Source: Sepiola atlantica (lineage: Eukaryota > Mollusca > Cephalopoda > Sepiida > Sepiolidae). Taken from it: 64,000 bases of DNA. The translations under genes and the position numbers were made by a program. Each line of letters starts with the position of its first letter. Within the stretch, counting starts at the first letter, position 1. The stretch is taken from contig OY744520.1 in NCBI GenBank assembly GCA_963556195.1, positions 148,284,429 to 148,348,428 on the forward strand, written 5' to 3'. Below, in pieces: positions 43,110 through 59,380 of this stretch. Below the pieces are notes generated by a model. That model had not been told where the DNA came from. It made no database searches and saw only the letters and a list, made by a program, of their open reading frames with translations.

Positions 43110-45880
43110 CGTATGGGGCCTTGTTAACGGCGAGTACTCAGTGCTGTAAAACTAGGCCTTATACAAGGCATTGTATGCTAAGGTTTTACTAGAAAGGCAA
43201 ACGCTGAGTTTACTTGATCGCTGTTTATGCTACTGCGTTGGACAACCCATCTGAGCTAATAAGATTCTTTTTATGAAGATCGTAAAAGAGTTATCCTCAC
43301 TTGTCCGCAAGATGATGAATCTGTCTTGTTGGGGGATTTTAATGCGAGGGTGGGTAGGGGAATATCAAATGTTGCGTCCATTCGTAAATCATGGAGTTGG
43401 AAGTATGAATAAGAGTGGGTTAAGCTTACTGCAAATGTGTTCGGAACTGGATTTAGTGATAACAAACATGGGTTTCCACCTGAAACCAAATATAAGACGC
43501 ATGGGTGCATCCACAATCCAAGCAATGGTATTTGATCGATTACGTCATCAGCCGAGTGCTGGACAGATCATCGGCTGGTGTGTGCTGAAATGAGGTTTGT
43601 AATTAGACCGAAGAGGCGATTCGGCAACTCCACGTGTCCTGGTAAAATAAATGTTGCAAAGCTGAAGGATGAGAAAACTGCTCTAGTTCTACAGAATAGA
43701 TTTAAACAGATATCGTTTCATGGTACGCAGGAGTATTTTAAGAAGGGTGTTCATAGAACAGCGTTAGGTGTTCTTGGACTAACGGACAGAAAGTATCAGA
43801 ACTGGTTTGATGACAATAATTCTCACATCGCTGAACTGCTACAGGAAAAAGCATGAACTTCATCAAAGGCGGATTGATAGCGGCTTGTTACCTCAGGATC
43901 TGAGGTCTGTGGAACAGTCATACTTGGCTGTTAAATCACACTTACAGATAAAAACTTAGACGAATGAAGATGAATGGTGGCGACAGAAGGTGTGTGATAT
44001 TAAGCATGCCACTGGTATTAGGTACAGTAAAACAATGTATGACCTGATGTAGACAGTTGTGGTCCTAGCTATTCTAGTGTAACCCGAGTAAAATCCAAAG
44101 ATGACACAGTTGAATATGGATCCAAGCAGGCTACTCGATAAATGGACAGATCATTATACTGATTTGTTCACTAATACATCGATCGTCTGTACTGATGTGA
44201 TAGACAGCTTGCTTCAAAGGGCTACCATTGCTGAAATGCATTCTGTTTCTTCCCTAAAGGAGGTGGAGGAGGCTATATGGATTGGCGTGACTCCATTATG
44301 GTTTCTTTGTACAAGGACACAGGGAGGAAATATAACTGCGGCAATTATCGACGCATCTCTCCTTTAAATGGGACATAGACGGTATTTACCTGAATCCTGT
44401 TTAATGGCCTAAATACCTACATCTGTCCATTTATGCTTCCTGAAAGCAGTGTGGCTTTAGCAGATTTAGGGGTTCCACTGATATGATCTTTATGACGCGT
44501 CAAATGAAGGAAAAGTGTATTGAACATCCTCTAGCCCTATATATTTGTTAATGTGAAAAATGCGTTCGATACAGTTAATCTGGATGCGCTGTGGAAGGTA
44601 TTGGGTACATTGGGATATTCTCCTAACTTTGTTAGACGCCTTCGTGAGATGTACAACAACATGAAAGTACGTGTTCTCTCTGAACCCGTTGCAGTTAACA
44701 ACGGTGTTAGGCAATGTTATGTACCTGTACCTATTTCGTGTTCCATATATTTTGCTGTAACTCTATCGTTGGTTTTCACTAACTGTGACAAAGGTGTGTG
44801 TCTTCGATTTCACACATCGGGTCGACTGTAAAACTTACATCATTTTAAGACTTTGTCGAGGACATTCTCCACTCTTCTCCGATATTTGCTATATGCAGAT
44901 GACGTGGATCTCGTTGCTCACTCGCAGAATAATATACACAATATCATGGATCGCTTTGCATTGGTGTGAAGACGCACGTGTCTCACAATAAGCCTGGGCA
45001 AGAAAAAGGCTATGTTTGCCCCAGCTCCTGACAGTCCGTATCAGAAATATTTGTTGAAGGCCACATATTGTCTGTGTTGTATCGTGATATGTATCTGGGT
45101 ATTGTTTTTTTGAAACGGGTTGTTGGATGCTGAGGTAGATTAACGTATTGAACGGTCTGCTGTGTCTTTTGATCATTTGGAGCAGCGGGTGTGGGCACCA
45201 TGCGATATCAGGCTGGAAATTAAGATGTTCGTGTATAAGGCCTTTGTGGTATCAACTTTGTTATATGCTTGTGAAACATGGACCACTTACAAGGCTCATA
45301 TTCGTCTGTTAGAACGTTTCCAGACTGCGCAATCAGGTGGTCTATGGGAAACTAATTGGAAATACTCGCTCATAGCATAAACCTCGTAAGCGATTCAAAG
45401 ATTGTCTCAAAGACGATTTGAAGTTCTTTGAAATTTATGTTGGAGGATAAACGGCTTGGTTACAGATATGTCAAGAAGGAAGAAAGCGCTTTTTGAAGGC
45501 AGCAAGCTATTTTTGAAAATAATAGGATGAAAAACCAGCAGCAGAAGAAAGCAGCAAGAGAAGAGACAGGACGTGACACCTCCAGCACATGGAGAAAACA
45601 CGGAACACTTAAGATGGCAAGCGTGCAACTTGGTAACTAGGTCACGTGCAGGTTTTGTGAATCACCAACGAGAGCATGTTTTGCAAAATCAATCACGGAC
45701 AATAGGTGGCTTCATTCATGGAATCACCTCAGATCATAAAAAAACTGTCCTATATGTGGTATGGTCTGTAAAAGTCTGGCAGGTTTGAAGAGCCACATTC
45801 GCGCCTCCCACTGAGAACATTCACAGGGATATCACATCGATACGCTGAAAGTTGTCATATTCCAAGTCGAATAGACAGCC
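43110..45880 (+). pseudogene. LINE, nearly full-length, dead: AP-type endonuclease, reverse transcriptase, C-terminal C2H2 finger
   Basis: Blocks in order: ALDNPSELIRFFYED and DDESVLLGDFNARVGR (43.24-43.36 kb), endonuclease; NKSGLSLLQMCSELDLVITN (43.4 kb); RFVIRPKRR and KINVAKLKDEKTALVLQNRF (43.6-43.7 kb), linker; VNVKNAFDTVNLDALWKVLG (44.55 kb), motif A; NNGVRQ (44.70 kb), motif B with the rest damaged; ISCSIYFAVTLSLVFTNCDK; LLYADDVDLVA after a frameshift (44.89 kb), catalytic YADD; ALLYACETW (45.27 kb); and CPICGMVCKSLAGLKSHIRA then SH and stop (45746-45814), a C2H2 zinc finger that closes the ORF. Many frameshifts and stops. Similar proteins in molluscs are often annotated as craniofacial development protein 2-like. 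The start is approximate. Confidence 0.88.
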
Positions 45881-48905
<3,025 letters not shown>

Positions 48906-48907
48906 GT

Positions 48908-48908
<1 letters not shown>

Positions 48909-48939
<31 letters not shown>

Positions 48940-49048
48940 GTGCGCGCGCACACGCACGCACGCGCACACGCACGCGCACGCGCAAACGCATACACCCATC
49001 TACACACATACACACACCAACCATATATATATATATATATATATATAT
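48909..49048. repeat. (CA)n, CACGCG-rich alternating tract and (AT)n
   Basis: CA array, then about 50 bases of alternating purine-pyrimidine CG/CA steps, then CA-rich sequence and (AT)n at 49023-49048. The alternating CG part is a candidate Z-DNA former. Confidence 0.9.
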
Positions 49049-49186
49049 GCAGAAAGTCGTTTATTATGCAGGCGTTGTTAAATGACACGTTATCTTCGCG
49101 TTTGGTGATTGTTTTGGTAATATTTTTGATGCGTCGAGCAAGCAATATGTTTCCGAGTGTTCTTGATTCGGCCATAACTCAAGCGA

Positions 49187-49211
49187 TTTCGACCTTTGTG
49201 GTCGTCATCAG
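49187..49211 (-). ncRNA. Hammerhead-like core (partial)
   Basis: Minus strand: CTGATGA (49211-49205), one C, stem II GACC/GGTC with ACAAA loop, then GAAA (49190-49187). No convincing stem I or cleavage triplet, so this may be only a resemblance. Confidence 0.25.
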
Positions 49212-49272
49212 GTGTATATTTTTATTGTTAAGAATACTTGAGTTATTGTGTTATTTTTATAATTTCATGTAA

Positions 49273-51213
49273 AAGTTTTTGTAGAAAGAGAGGGATAGTT
49301 AGAGAAAATAAAGGGTTGTGCTTGTGTCTATTATTTATTTTATTTTTATTTTTTTATTTGTATATTTTTACTTGTTGATGTGGCGTTCAATAGCGATGGT
49401 GTCGGGTAGATTTTTAGTAAAACATCAGGAGAGAGTTGTTCTTGTGTGGCCAATATGTTTGGTTCGTACATCACTTACAATAACAAAACACAACAGTCAA
49501 CCGCTATGCGAAAATATACTCAGAGTTAACACCAAAATCATACATATAAAAAGTAACATGAACACACTACAAATACTAGAAGAAATATTGATGTAAAAGA
49601 AACAACCTAATATTGAAAAAATAGCATTTAATACTGATACTAATATATTACACGTATTCCATAATTAAAAATAATAAAGTAATAAATATACAAATTTAAA
49701 TAAATAAATAAATAAAATAAAATATTGAACAAAAAATCATATGACTAAACAAAAGTTCCACGTGTTGGGAAACATTAGTTTAGTTTATCGACGTGGAGTT
49801 GTTAAGCCGTATCACGGCACTTTAATGTGGCTATAACTCTGTTGCATAAAAACGAGTGTGTATCTTTTTTTGTTTGTATTCTCAAACAAATTTACTCAAT
49901 TGTTTAATGTAAGCCATTCATAAGGAGTATTATTGGAAGTAAAATGTCGATGTGATTTGCCATATACTGCCCATACCAGAAGATTTTAACCAATTTTCCT
50001 GTCGTAAACTATTGCTATGTTTAATCCAGTTAGCTCTCCTCGTCACTGATTTGTAAATATAAATCGCCAAACAAAACATACAACCTTTGAAAGCAGCGGC
50101 AATATAGACAGGACACATTATTTTGCTATCATGACAATATAACATTCGTCTTTGAATATTTCTCGCGTCATTTACGTTGGTCTTGTTCGAAATAATAGAA
50201 CCCTTTTGGTACGTCTTTCACGTGACTCATCAAAGAACTGCAAATACTGCACGAGTAATAACAACTTCAATCGAAATTAACACCTGCAAACAAGTTGAGA
50301 CTAATTCCAAAGGTAATTCAATAAACCTATTAAAACAACACTTTTAAATGAACATTATTTGTTACAAATATTTTGGCAAAGATACGATCATAAGTGTCAG
50401 CTTACTGCTTACCCCTACTCCACCAACGTACACACGATCGAAAATCTAAATACACACACAAGCTGTTTCAAAAATCTACATCATTTGATATAAATACCAC
50501 GGCTATTTGGCGCACTGAAGTGTGTGTCTAATAGAGAACACTGGGAATAAGATTCACACAATACAAAACACACACAACGAAGCTAATTACTCAAAACTAA
50601 CAATTCTAGACGAACCTATGCACATCCGTTAGAAGGAAAACATAACACCTTCTTAATTTCTGCTTACACGCATGAATAGATGTATTAAACATTAAATTGG
50701 CGCAAATACAAACGTACAGACGCATTTATCATACAGTAGTCAAGTATAAAGACTTGGAAATTGAGCATTTAATTAAACAGATGTAACACTTTTGAGGTCC
50801 TGGACTGTATTGAAGTGTGTCTGCGTTGTGGAGAAATCTCTGGACAGAAATATTATATTTCTGGCACGACTACACCTGTAACAGTTGTACGAGAGAACCA
50901 TTCCCTGTTAAAACAGCGGTTGACTATTGATTCTGAGGTTTGAGCCCACGGTCTTTAACGCAGTGTCCTAGTGCTTTTTGAATGGATAATACCGTCGTTG
51001 TACGGATGGCGTCATTAATTCTCCCCAGAGAATTAATTATCGTGGCTTGCAACTTTAACCCTCGTTGCTAACAAAATAAATAAAATAAAATAAAAATATA
51101 CATGTATTTTTAATAACAATTGAAAAAGCGTTAAAATGTCATTCTATAGAAATTAATACAAGAATCATGTCACGTTGTTTTGTGCAGCATCGTAATTAAT
51201 TCAAAAACAAACA

Positions 51214-51288
<75 letters not shown>

Positions 51289-51950
51289 TTAATAACAACC
51301 GAAAACCTTTAATTCTAAAGGAATTAATACAAGAAAAATTAAACTATATTTCTATATTCTCAACAACAACTGAAAACACATAAAATGTAATTTTAAAAGA
51401 ATTAATGAAAGTACTAGGCCGTTTTGTTATAGCGGAGCGTCGTCGTGGTCGTAGCATTTGAAAAAATATCAAATAAAAATGGTAACATATCACATTGATA
51501 AATTGGACTCTTTCATATACAATAACACATATATTTTCACAATTACACTTGTTTGTAGCCAAATATATTGAAGGCTGAAGTAGAAAAAGAAATTACATTA
51601 AAGAGAAGAGAACGAGGAAGCCAAATGCCAAGATTCTATGTCCAACTTTTAGCTTTCCTGTGGCGAAGATGTTTGAAACAAAATAAAGTCGTAGGGTAAA
51701 AAGAGCCATTTAGATTTGATTGGGCGTCTGCCTATGATAAGGTTAACTCTGATTTTCAAATTACCAAAGCCATGAGATTGCAACATGGTCAATAGTAGAG
51801 CAAGGCGGATGTATTATAGAAGATCAACGGTTGCTGGGGGGAGGGGGGAGACCTTCCTAAAGTCAGCGGCTAGGATCAACGATTCAATCAACAGCTGCAT
51901 ATTTCTGGTAGGCGTCGCACCTACTGAGTTGTATTTACTTTCTAAAATAC
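49273..51950. other. Unassigned AT-rich stretch with one (AT)n
   Basis: (AT)n at 51220-51282. Short frames have no recognised family. Confidence 0.35.
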
Positions 51951-52179
51951 TTTCTTCCTCTGTAAAATACTGAGCGACAAAAGTACTTCAAGGGCAGGCA
52001 GGGCTCTATAGCTGTTTAGCAACTTTCCTTTAGATAATGTCTCGACTAAAATACCCACTTCCCTTTCTGTCCTAAGCCAGCAGGGATGAGTATGTTTTTA
52101 AAACTAACATTTCCAATGTCCAATAAACATTTGACGAACTAGAGGGCCCCCTCCGAACCCTCACCATGTGACCAGGACA

Positions 52180-55080
52180 GCACACCAGAACATCCGGACT
52201 GTTGTGACAGCAATAAGAAGGGGTACATGTCAGCTCCATTGAAAAGGCATGAAACGTCTGACAAGAGAAAAATACAACAAACTATGTCTTTATATTTGCA
52301 CCGATAAGCCTAGAACTATAAATTGTCTTTATGATGGCGCCCTGGAGATCATGCTAAAAGAGATATGTTATATTAAATGGGATAGCATTGGTCTATACGA
52401 AACCACAATGTAAGAATCCAGGATATAATCACTTCATTCTGGACACAAACTGTTTTCGTCATCCAATGATTCATTCAGATCCAATAGAGCTGGATTTTTT
52501 AGTCAACAAATCTGTTGCGAATGCGAGACAACACTATGGGCATATCTCAGATCGACTGGCTCTTTTAATCCTGAAAGGGACATTTGCCAAATGTATGTTC
52601 ATACAATGCTACTTTCTCACTTCTCTATACCTTGTCGAAACTCACAAAACCCTACAAAAACACCAAAACGATATCATGTTTTTACATAGGAGACGTACAT
52701 CGTAAAGTCATGCATCTCAATGACAACTATCCGGTTGCTATTGGGAAAGACAACATTAAAAATGCTAACCCTCGGGAAGAAATCCTTGCAGATATTGCCT
52801 CATTATGAACAATACCGTATTTCAAAACAAAAGACTTGGACATCTTCTGATGGATAGACAAAGAATAAGATTGATTTTATTTTAAGCCGCAAGTCCAAAG
52901 ACCGGCAGGTTTTTGATAGTGGTACCATCAGCAAACCGGGCATATCTGAGAACGAACTTGTTCGAGCAATAGTAAAGCTGTCATGTTCATGGCCACAAAA
53001 TAAATCTGGGACTGAACGATGTAATCTTAGTACCTTAAAAGAAACCCCTAATAACGAAGCCTTTCGACTCAAGCTTCAAACCCGCTTTGTCCTCTTTCTG
53101 AATCTTATATCCAGATTTGCTGTTGTAAACTTCTATTAACAGCATAGAATATTTTGCAATTGAAGTTGTTCATGCAACTAAGCCTTTATCTCTTGACTGG
53201 ATGTCAAACCGTGCAAATAGGCTATCGAGAACAGGCATAAAATAGGCTATTGAGAACAGGCATAAGATAGGCTATTGAGAACAGGCATAAGATAAGACCA
53301 GAGAAATGGTGTCTTTTCCGAAGAATATAAGATAACAAAAGCTGAATCGGAGAACATCATAAGGGAAGATAAAATATTTGAAATAGACACAGAGACAGAC
53401 TGAATCAGTGCACTGTGCCCTCAACTACAATACTATGCTGCTTTATAAAGACTAAAAACAAAGCGAAGAAACATAAACTGGGGAATGAAGGATAAACCGA
53501 AAAATCCCATTTTAAAAAGATAAGATATTGGAACGACGGACGCAATTTTATTAAAAGCTATATATTGATTACTCAACTGATACTCTTACAGATGATGTGA
53601 ATGCGGAAAACATAATACCACCTATTTTGAAAGGCGAAATAGAGCATGCTATGCTACATTTAAAGGGGGTGACCATCTCACACTTTATAATATATACGCA
53701 GGAGTTCATTTAACAAGGTGGGGAACAATTCCTAAATATGTGTTCAACATGATACTTTAAACTTGCAATGTACTGCAAGCTTTTCAAAATGCACAGATCG
53801 TTGTACTGTATGAGAAGAATAGCCATTCGCATTGAGGAAATTATCATACACTCAAACATTCAAGTCATTTTTCCAAATTGTTTGTTACAGTAGTTTGTCA
53901 ACGTATCAGAAGTGATATTTTTCATCAGTCTTAACGTCTCACGCTTCATACTAACCAGGGAGACGTAGTATAGACCAAAGTATCGCCTTAGAGAAGATAA
54001 TAGAGAAGTCCGTAGAATTTAATAATCCTGTGACCAATGCTTAAGCGTTTGATAGAATCAATCATCCATCTATTCGGAAACCTTTGGAAGACACTAATCT
54101 GAATAAACAGTATATACACTTATTGATAATGCCCTATACCAAATTCTTACGACTGCAAATAAACCTGATATAGGTACATCACGCCCATCCGAATTGTTAT
54201 GGGTGTAAAGCAAGGTGATCTTCTTTCAGTGCTTCTGCGTCATTATTATATCAATTATTTGGAAAACAGAAAGCACAAATGTAGCTATATTTTTTCAAAT
54301 GGCGGCCATCTTTTGTTTAATCTGAGTTATGCAGATGACATAGTTGCTACTAGTATCTCCAGATCTGATTTTCAGTTATTTCTGGATAATCTTGTGAATA
54401 AGTCTTAAAAGTTGCTATTTCTATTAACACGCCTAAGAATAAATGTACAGCCTACTGATGAAAAACAAACTCTTCTTAACATCGACATCGACGGTCAACA
54501 AATAGAACCAGTTACAGAGTTTGTTTACTTTAGGCACAATTTGTCTTCATCTAACGACGGCCAAACGGCTGTAAATAACAGAATCGGCTATGGTTCAACC
54601 GATTCACAAGACACAAAAGCGCCCTAACTTCTAAACGCATACTATACAGAATCAAAGCAAACATTTATTGCGCATATGTCAATCCTGTAGTCTTATATGG
54701 ACTTACGTGTGTCAACTTGACTGTAAAATTACGTCATGAAGTAGAAACTTTCCAAAGCCACACCATTCGCCTAATTACTGCAAATAAACTATCTTATCAT
54801 ATCCGGATCGCAGAGTTACGAACACTCACTGACATCTCATCAATATCATCTGGCATTACATGTACAGGCTTTAGATTGTTTGGTAACGTTAAGGGTTCTA
54901 TTGTCAGGCTATGCAAAATATGCGTTGAAGGCATGCTACAAGGAAACCGATCGGAAGGTAGACAAAAGAGAAGCTGGATAGACAACGTTTGTGAACGGAC
55001 GTACGTTAATATAAACTAAGCTAACACATTGGCCCAAAATCGTAACGCTTGGAGGAAACTCAGCCATGTTAGTGCGTATT
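52180..55080 (+). pseudogene. RTE-type LINE, nearly full-length, dead
   Basis: Blocks in order: YIKWDSIGLYET (about 52.37-52.41 kb), endonuclease start; WTSSDG, stop, TKNKIDFILSRKSKDRQ (about 52.85-52.90 kb), endonuclease end; KLFVTVVCQRIRSDIFHQS (53.88-53.93 kb), early reverse transcriptase; MGVKQGDLLS (54199) motif B; LSYADDIVATS (about 54.32-54.35 kb), catalytic YADD; DGQQIEPVTEFVYF then LSSSNDGQTAV (54.5 kb); PVVLYGLT (54.69 kb); HTIRLITANKLSYHIRIAEL (54.76-54.82 kb); RSEGRQKRSWIDNV near 54.95 kb. Order and spacing fit an RTE-type ORF of about 2.9 kb. Stops, frameshifts and a 25-bp tandem triplication (53220-53294) show it is inactive. Confidence 0.88.
53220..53294. repeat. 25-bp unit repeated three times inside the LINE
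   Basis: GGCTATTGAGAACAGGCATA plus AGATA; three copies end to end, the first with two differences. Confidence 0.95.
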
Positions 55081-55678
55081 CTGCATGTATTTTTGAAATC
55101 CTTCCATGAACGATTTCACAAATATTCTATATTCTTACTATCTGAGATACGTATTGATTGTTTAAATTACGTTTTATATTAGCAATCGTCGGAGTTTATT
55201 TGAAAATAAAATATAGCTAAGTATTTAAGTGAGAATATTTTATGTAGATGTATGTGCTCTCGATGTTTCGTTATTGCGGAGATAATGGGGCTAAGAGTTC
55301 TGATGAATGAGTCGATCATCATACAATATTTTATGTTGTTGTTGTGATTGAAGTTGAAGTGTTAAAGGTCATTTTTAATGGTTGGTATTCAATAAAATGA
55401 GTTAAGGCCGTTTTGTGTGTTGCGTAGAATAATGTCGAGAAAATCAAGGACATGGTTTGTTTCTTGTTCGGAAGTGAAAAAATTGCGAGCCCATTTCTAT
55501 TGAGTCTGTTAACAATGAATGGGGAGCTAATGTAATGTGTTTAGATAAGGATGTGCGATATTTATATCTAAAGTAGTGACATTTTGTGATAGGATAGACA
55601 GACTGGGCCGTTTTCTAAAGATTCAGAGGAAACCCTATGGGTAATCCATTTTTTGCTTTTATAGTGCATTTTTGTACG

Positions 55679-55680
<2 letters not shown>
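55081..55680. other. Unassigned sequence
   Basis: Nothing recognised. Confidence 0.3.
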
Positions 55681-55681
<1 letters not shown>

Positions 55682-55732
<51 letters not shown>

Positions 55733-55762
55733 CATATCTCTCTCTCTATATATATATATCTA

Positions 55763-55835
<73 letters not shown>

Positions 55836-55850
55836 CATATATATGTTAAG
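55682..55850. repeat. (AT)n cluster with CATAC/TCTC interruptions
   Basis: Two long AT tracts (about 55682-55729 and 55773-55831) separated by a short CT-rich patch. Confidence 0.95.
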
Positions 55851-58090
55851 ACGTTTCTTGTCTTAATAAACATATTTATTTCTGATCACATTGGAAAGAA
55901 CCCTACTTTTCTGGGTCTGTGCTTTTCATTCAACATCCCCCAAATCAGCGAAGAGTCTGAGCTCAATATCTGGTCAGTTAAATGGGCTAGCACTTATATG
56001 TGAATATAGATGAATGTATTTTATTCAGATTTAAGTTTTGCTTCACAAACATAGATTCATACTTACTGTTGTTAATATATATTTCTGAAAGTGATTTTAT
56101 TCAGGTTTCAAATCACAGGCAATTTGGTAAATAAAAAAAAAGGTCAAATTGCTCAGACAATCAGAATTTAAAGATTATATTTAATTTACTAATTAAGTTC
56201 AGTACAAAAACATGGTAGAGATAGATTAAGACAACATTTTGTCATCAACCAGCAACTAACGGACATGACATGTGAATTTTGGAATCAAACCACATGTTAT
56301 TTGAATAAGCTCGGATATTAGTGAAATTACCTATTTTTCGGGTTACAATTATTATTCAATCGCATCAAAATGATCACTCGTTGGGTAAGTTGTTGAAGTT
56401 AATTGTTGTTTGTGTTTAGAGATTAGTCTAAATAAAAGTATTTTTAGAAGGGGGAATTTCGTTCTCTCCGGAGTTGATACTTGATTCAGGTCAGTCAATT
56501 AGGAAGACCGTTACTGGAGGGCGTCCTTTTTTAACTTAGAATTAGATACACGAGAGCTAACATAGATGATATGCTTATATGTGAGGTCAAAAACCGATTG
56601 TATTATTATTTTTTATTAGTCCAATGGAGGTAATCAATACTTAACCACTCTTTTCTGCTTGTGTGGAATTTAACACAAGTAAATTTATAGATTTTATAAA
56701 ATTGTGTTTGTTTTTATTTATTATCGCAGTATTATTGATTATGTTTAAATTAAGTCATCGTTCAATCAGTTATGTGGTGAATTTGTTGTTATACATTTCA
56801 AGTATCGGTAATTATATATTTATTATGCTAACTGTATATAAAACATAAATTATTTAAATAAATCACTAGGAGCAAAAACACACACATACACTCACGGGAA
56901 GTTATCACATGAATTGTATTTATATAGAAATTATTACACATCGATATTGGTTGCTATCACTGACATCCAATTATCTGTGCACTCGTTATTTGGCAAACAA
57001 CGATTCGATAATCTAGCTCTGCATAGACCCTCTGTAGACTATCCGGTATGTCGAGTGTGATGCCTCGGTCATGTGTTCCTACAGGTCATGTAATGTTTCG
57101 GCATGTCCTTGCATTTTGCCTTTTACATATACCCAAAAGAAGAAAAAAAGATTTTTACTGCCACTATACCTAGTAATTTCTGGTTAGACCATCGCATAGA
57201 TATTTGGCGAGTAACAAGCGGGGCGTATTTTATTTGATTCCATATAATACCACATGCAACCCCTGAGGTCTGGCAACCATGACAACCAATGTGTCAGAAC
57301 ATGAAAGAAAATGTAAATTCTATATACAGGGCGTTTTACAAAAAAAATGATATCATTTAAATATCTAATAACATTAAAAATTCCCGTTCAATTTACTTCG
57401 AATTAAAAAAGAAAACATTTGTTTAAACAGGTTAACATATTTATATTAATTTTTAAGAGTATAAAAATGCCATTCAACTGAATATAAATAGTCTTAAGTC
57501 TGTTAGACAATGCCAGGAAACAATCTAACATGTGCTTGCAGTGTGCATTGGCGAAAGAGTACTCAAAAATGTAACCGGTGACAATGCAGATTTTGCACAA
57601 AACAAAATAAAGAGGAAAGGCGTTTTGTTCAGAGTCAAATGATCTGGAAGACAAATAACATTAGAATGCAGGTCGTGTCTGGGGTTGTGAGCATATTGCA
57701 CACTTGTCAAATCGGTCATCTGTGATTGTGTTCGGTGTGCGTTCACTGCACGTGTCGTGATCTTCTGCTCGTTGTCCCGGTCCAAAATCGATGCTCGATT
57801 CCGACGTCGGTCGCAGTGTCAGCCGTGTAGTCTCAGTCACTGCTGCAACAGAAGAATTATTCCTCCAAATAAAACCGCAATTCAAGTTTCAAAACTGGTG
57901 TGGGGGGGGGGGTACAACGATACTCGTTTAAAAAAAAACAGACATGCAAATTAGAGATTTTTGCGCGAGCAAATCAAAACACAAGTCAAATGGGCAATCT
58001 TTCTAGGAAGGGCATACAGACCCAACTAATCGTCAGACCCCAGAAAAAAAGACTGACTGTGTAATGCCCAGAGTGCAAGCTTCCACTGCC
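55851..58090. other. Unassigned stretch
   Basis: Raised GC at 57.65-57.87 kb yields open frames on both strands, none of known family. A nine-or-more G run lies at 57901-57912. Confidence 0.3.
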
Positions 58091-58539
58091 TTCGTTTGCG
58101 CATCCGTTGGAATATATATATACTTTCACCGGAACTGATTGCATCCTTCCCTCTTCCCAGTTCATCCCCATCCTACCACCAAGTAACTGCCCACTTGATA
58201 TGATGCCCAGTCAGAAACTTCCTGAAACCGGACAATTTGATACCAATATATTAACATCAAAACCCAGTTCCCAGGGTGTTCTGGTCATCATTACTGCAGA
58301 TAATCTCTTATCAGAACATATTATTCTCTCGAATTGACAAAAATGAATTCTGGGTTACCCAAACTCCTGATCAGACATATTACCAACATAATGTGTTGTA
58401 TTCCTCTCTTTGTTAACTATTACTAACTTACTGTAAGTTTGCTATTCGCATGGATTGCAACGATGCGACCCAATAAACATGCACCCAGCTAATACATGCT
58501 TACACATAGAATAGCACATACCTTTCATTTTCTCATTAA

Positions 58540-58989
58540 GATTTCGAGAAATATATGTCACCCTATTTAGTAAAAAGCCAGAAAAGATGTGCCGTTCTCG
58601 TTATTCTCTGTCGTAATTACAATGGGAGATGCTCGACTCAGCCTCAATCTTTGGTTTCTGTGTGTAAGTTTTTCACCGCAGAAACTGTTATTACCATATT
58701 GAATAAATGCTCCTCTTTTTCCCGGCATCTGCTTAACTTCAGACGGAATTTTCATGGATATATCTATTTCTTAAAAGCCTCCCGTCTGCGAAACACATTA
58801 CCGCGGGACTTCTTCCCTGATGATTACAACTTGGTCGTCATAAAATCGAATGTAACAAAAAAACTATTTTCAAAAACGGCTCCATAAGTGATAATCAATT
58901 CATAGCATTGATCAATGTTAGTTATTACATATTTTTCCTCCATTTTTAGCTGACACTCATTTAAGGCGCTTCTACTCTTATCTTCAAGT
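58540..58989 (+). pseudogene. CR1-like LINE ORF2 C-terminus and 3' UTR, left of an insertion
   Basis: Open from 58555 to 58887: VILCRNYNGRC, then FKF-type linker and SRLRNTLPRDFFPDDYNLVV, IKSNVTKKL. The YNGRC, RLRNTLP and FPDDYNLVVIKS blocks are the conserved end of CR1-like ORF2 proteins. The 3' UTR is split by the 58990-59324 insertion and resumes at 59342 with ATTGGCCTTGATAAG, equivalent to GGGCCTTGATGAATG at 21.31 kb. Confidence 0.8.
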
Positions 58990-59341
58990 CCTTTTGGCTA
59001 AGATCAAAGTGTAGTATCTGTTCCGACGGATACTGCACCCCATAGACTTGTATTGTCTTGGCCTTCGGGGCTTGATTTACGCCGGTCTATGGGTCTGTTC
59101 TGTGCATTTCAAGGAGGTCCACCCTCCCAGGCTTCGCCTCCCCTCTTTGGGGAGGAGTAAGTTTATTGCTTACTGCCTGAGGCGCCCCTACCGGGGAATG
59201 CCGACGGGGCTGTCCAGGCAATTTTTAAACCCCACTTTCCCGACCCGACCTTGGGTCATATCTTACTTGTGGGAGTAAGATAAAAACTGGCCTTGTGCCT
59301 AACTCCTGGAGAGGAGTAAATCAATACTCTTATCTTCAAGT
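58973..59341 (+). mobile_element. U2 snRNA-headed short retroposon with perfect 17-bp target duplications
   Basis: TACTCTTATCTTCAAGT occurs at 58973-58989 and 59325-59341, bounding a 335-bp insert. The insert starts exactly with CCTTTTGGCTAAGATCAAAG and continues GTGTAGTATCTGTTC: 34 bases (58990-59023) identical, from memory, to invertebrate-type U2 snRNA from nucleotide 13 on, including the GUAGUA branch-site recognition element. The remaining 300 bases are not U2. They include GAGGAGTAAGTTTATTGC, GCGCCCCTACCGGGGAATGC and CTTGTGCCTAACTCC, and are partly shared with 10091-10310. It reads as a retroposed chimera or a SINE with a U2-derived head. Confidence 0.75.
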
Positions 59342-59380
59342 GGATATTGGCCTTGATAAGTTGTGACTAAATAATGTAAA
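59342..59380 (+). pseudogene. CR1-like LINE 3' UTR, right of the insertion
   Basis: ATTGGCCTTGATAAG continues the LINE 3' UTR interrupted at 58989. End not defined. Confidence 0.5.

Noticed and set aside
57525..57954. Overlapping open frames on both strands in a GC-richer patch
   Set aside because: Raised GC lowers stop frequency; the frames overlap each other and none shows a known domain.
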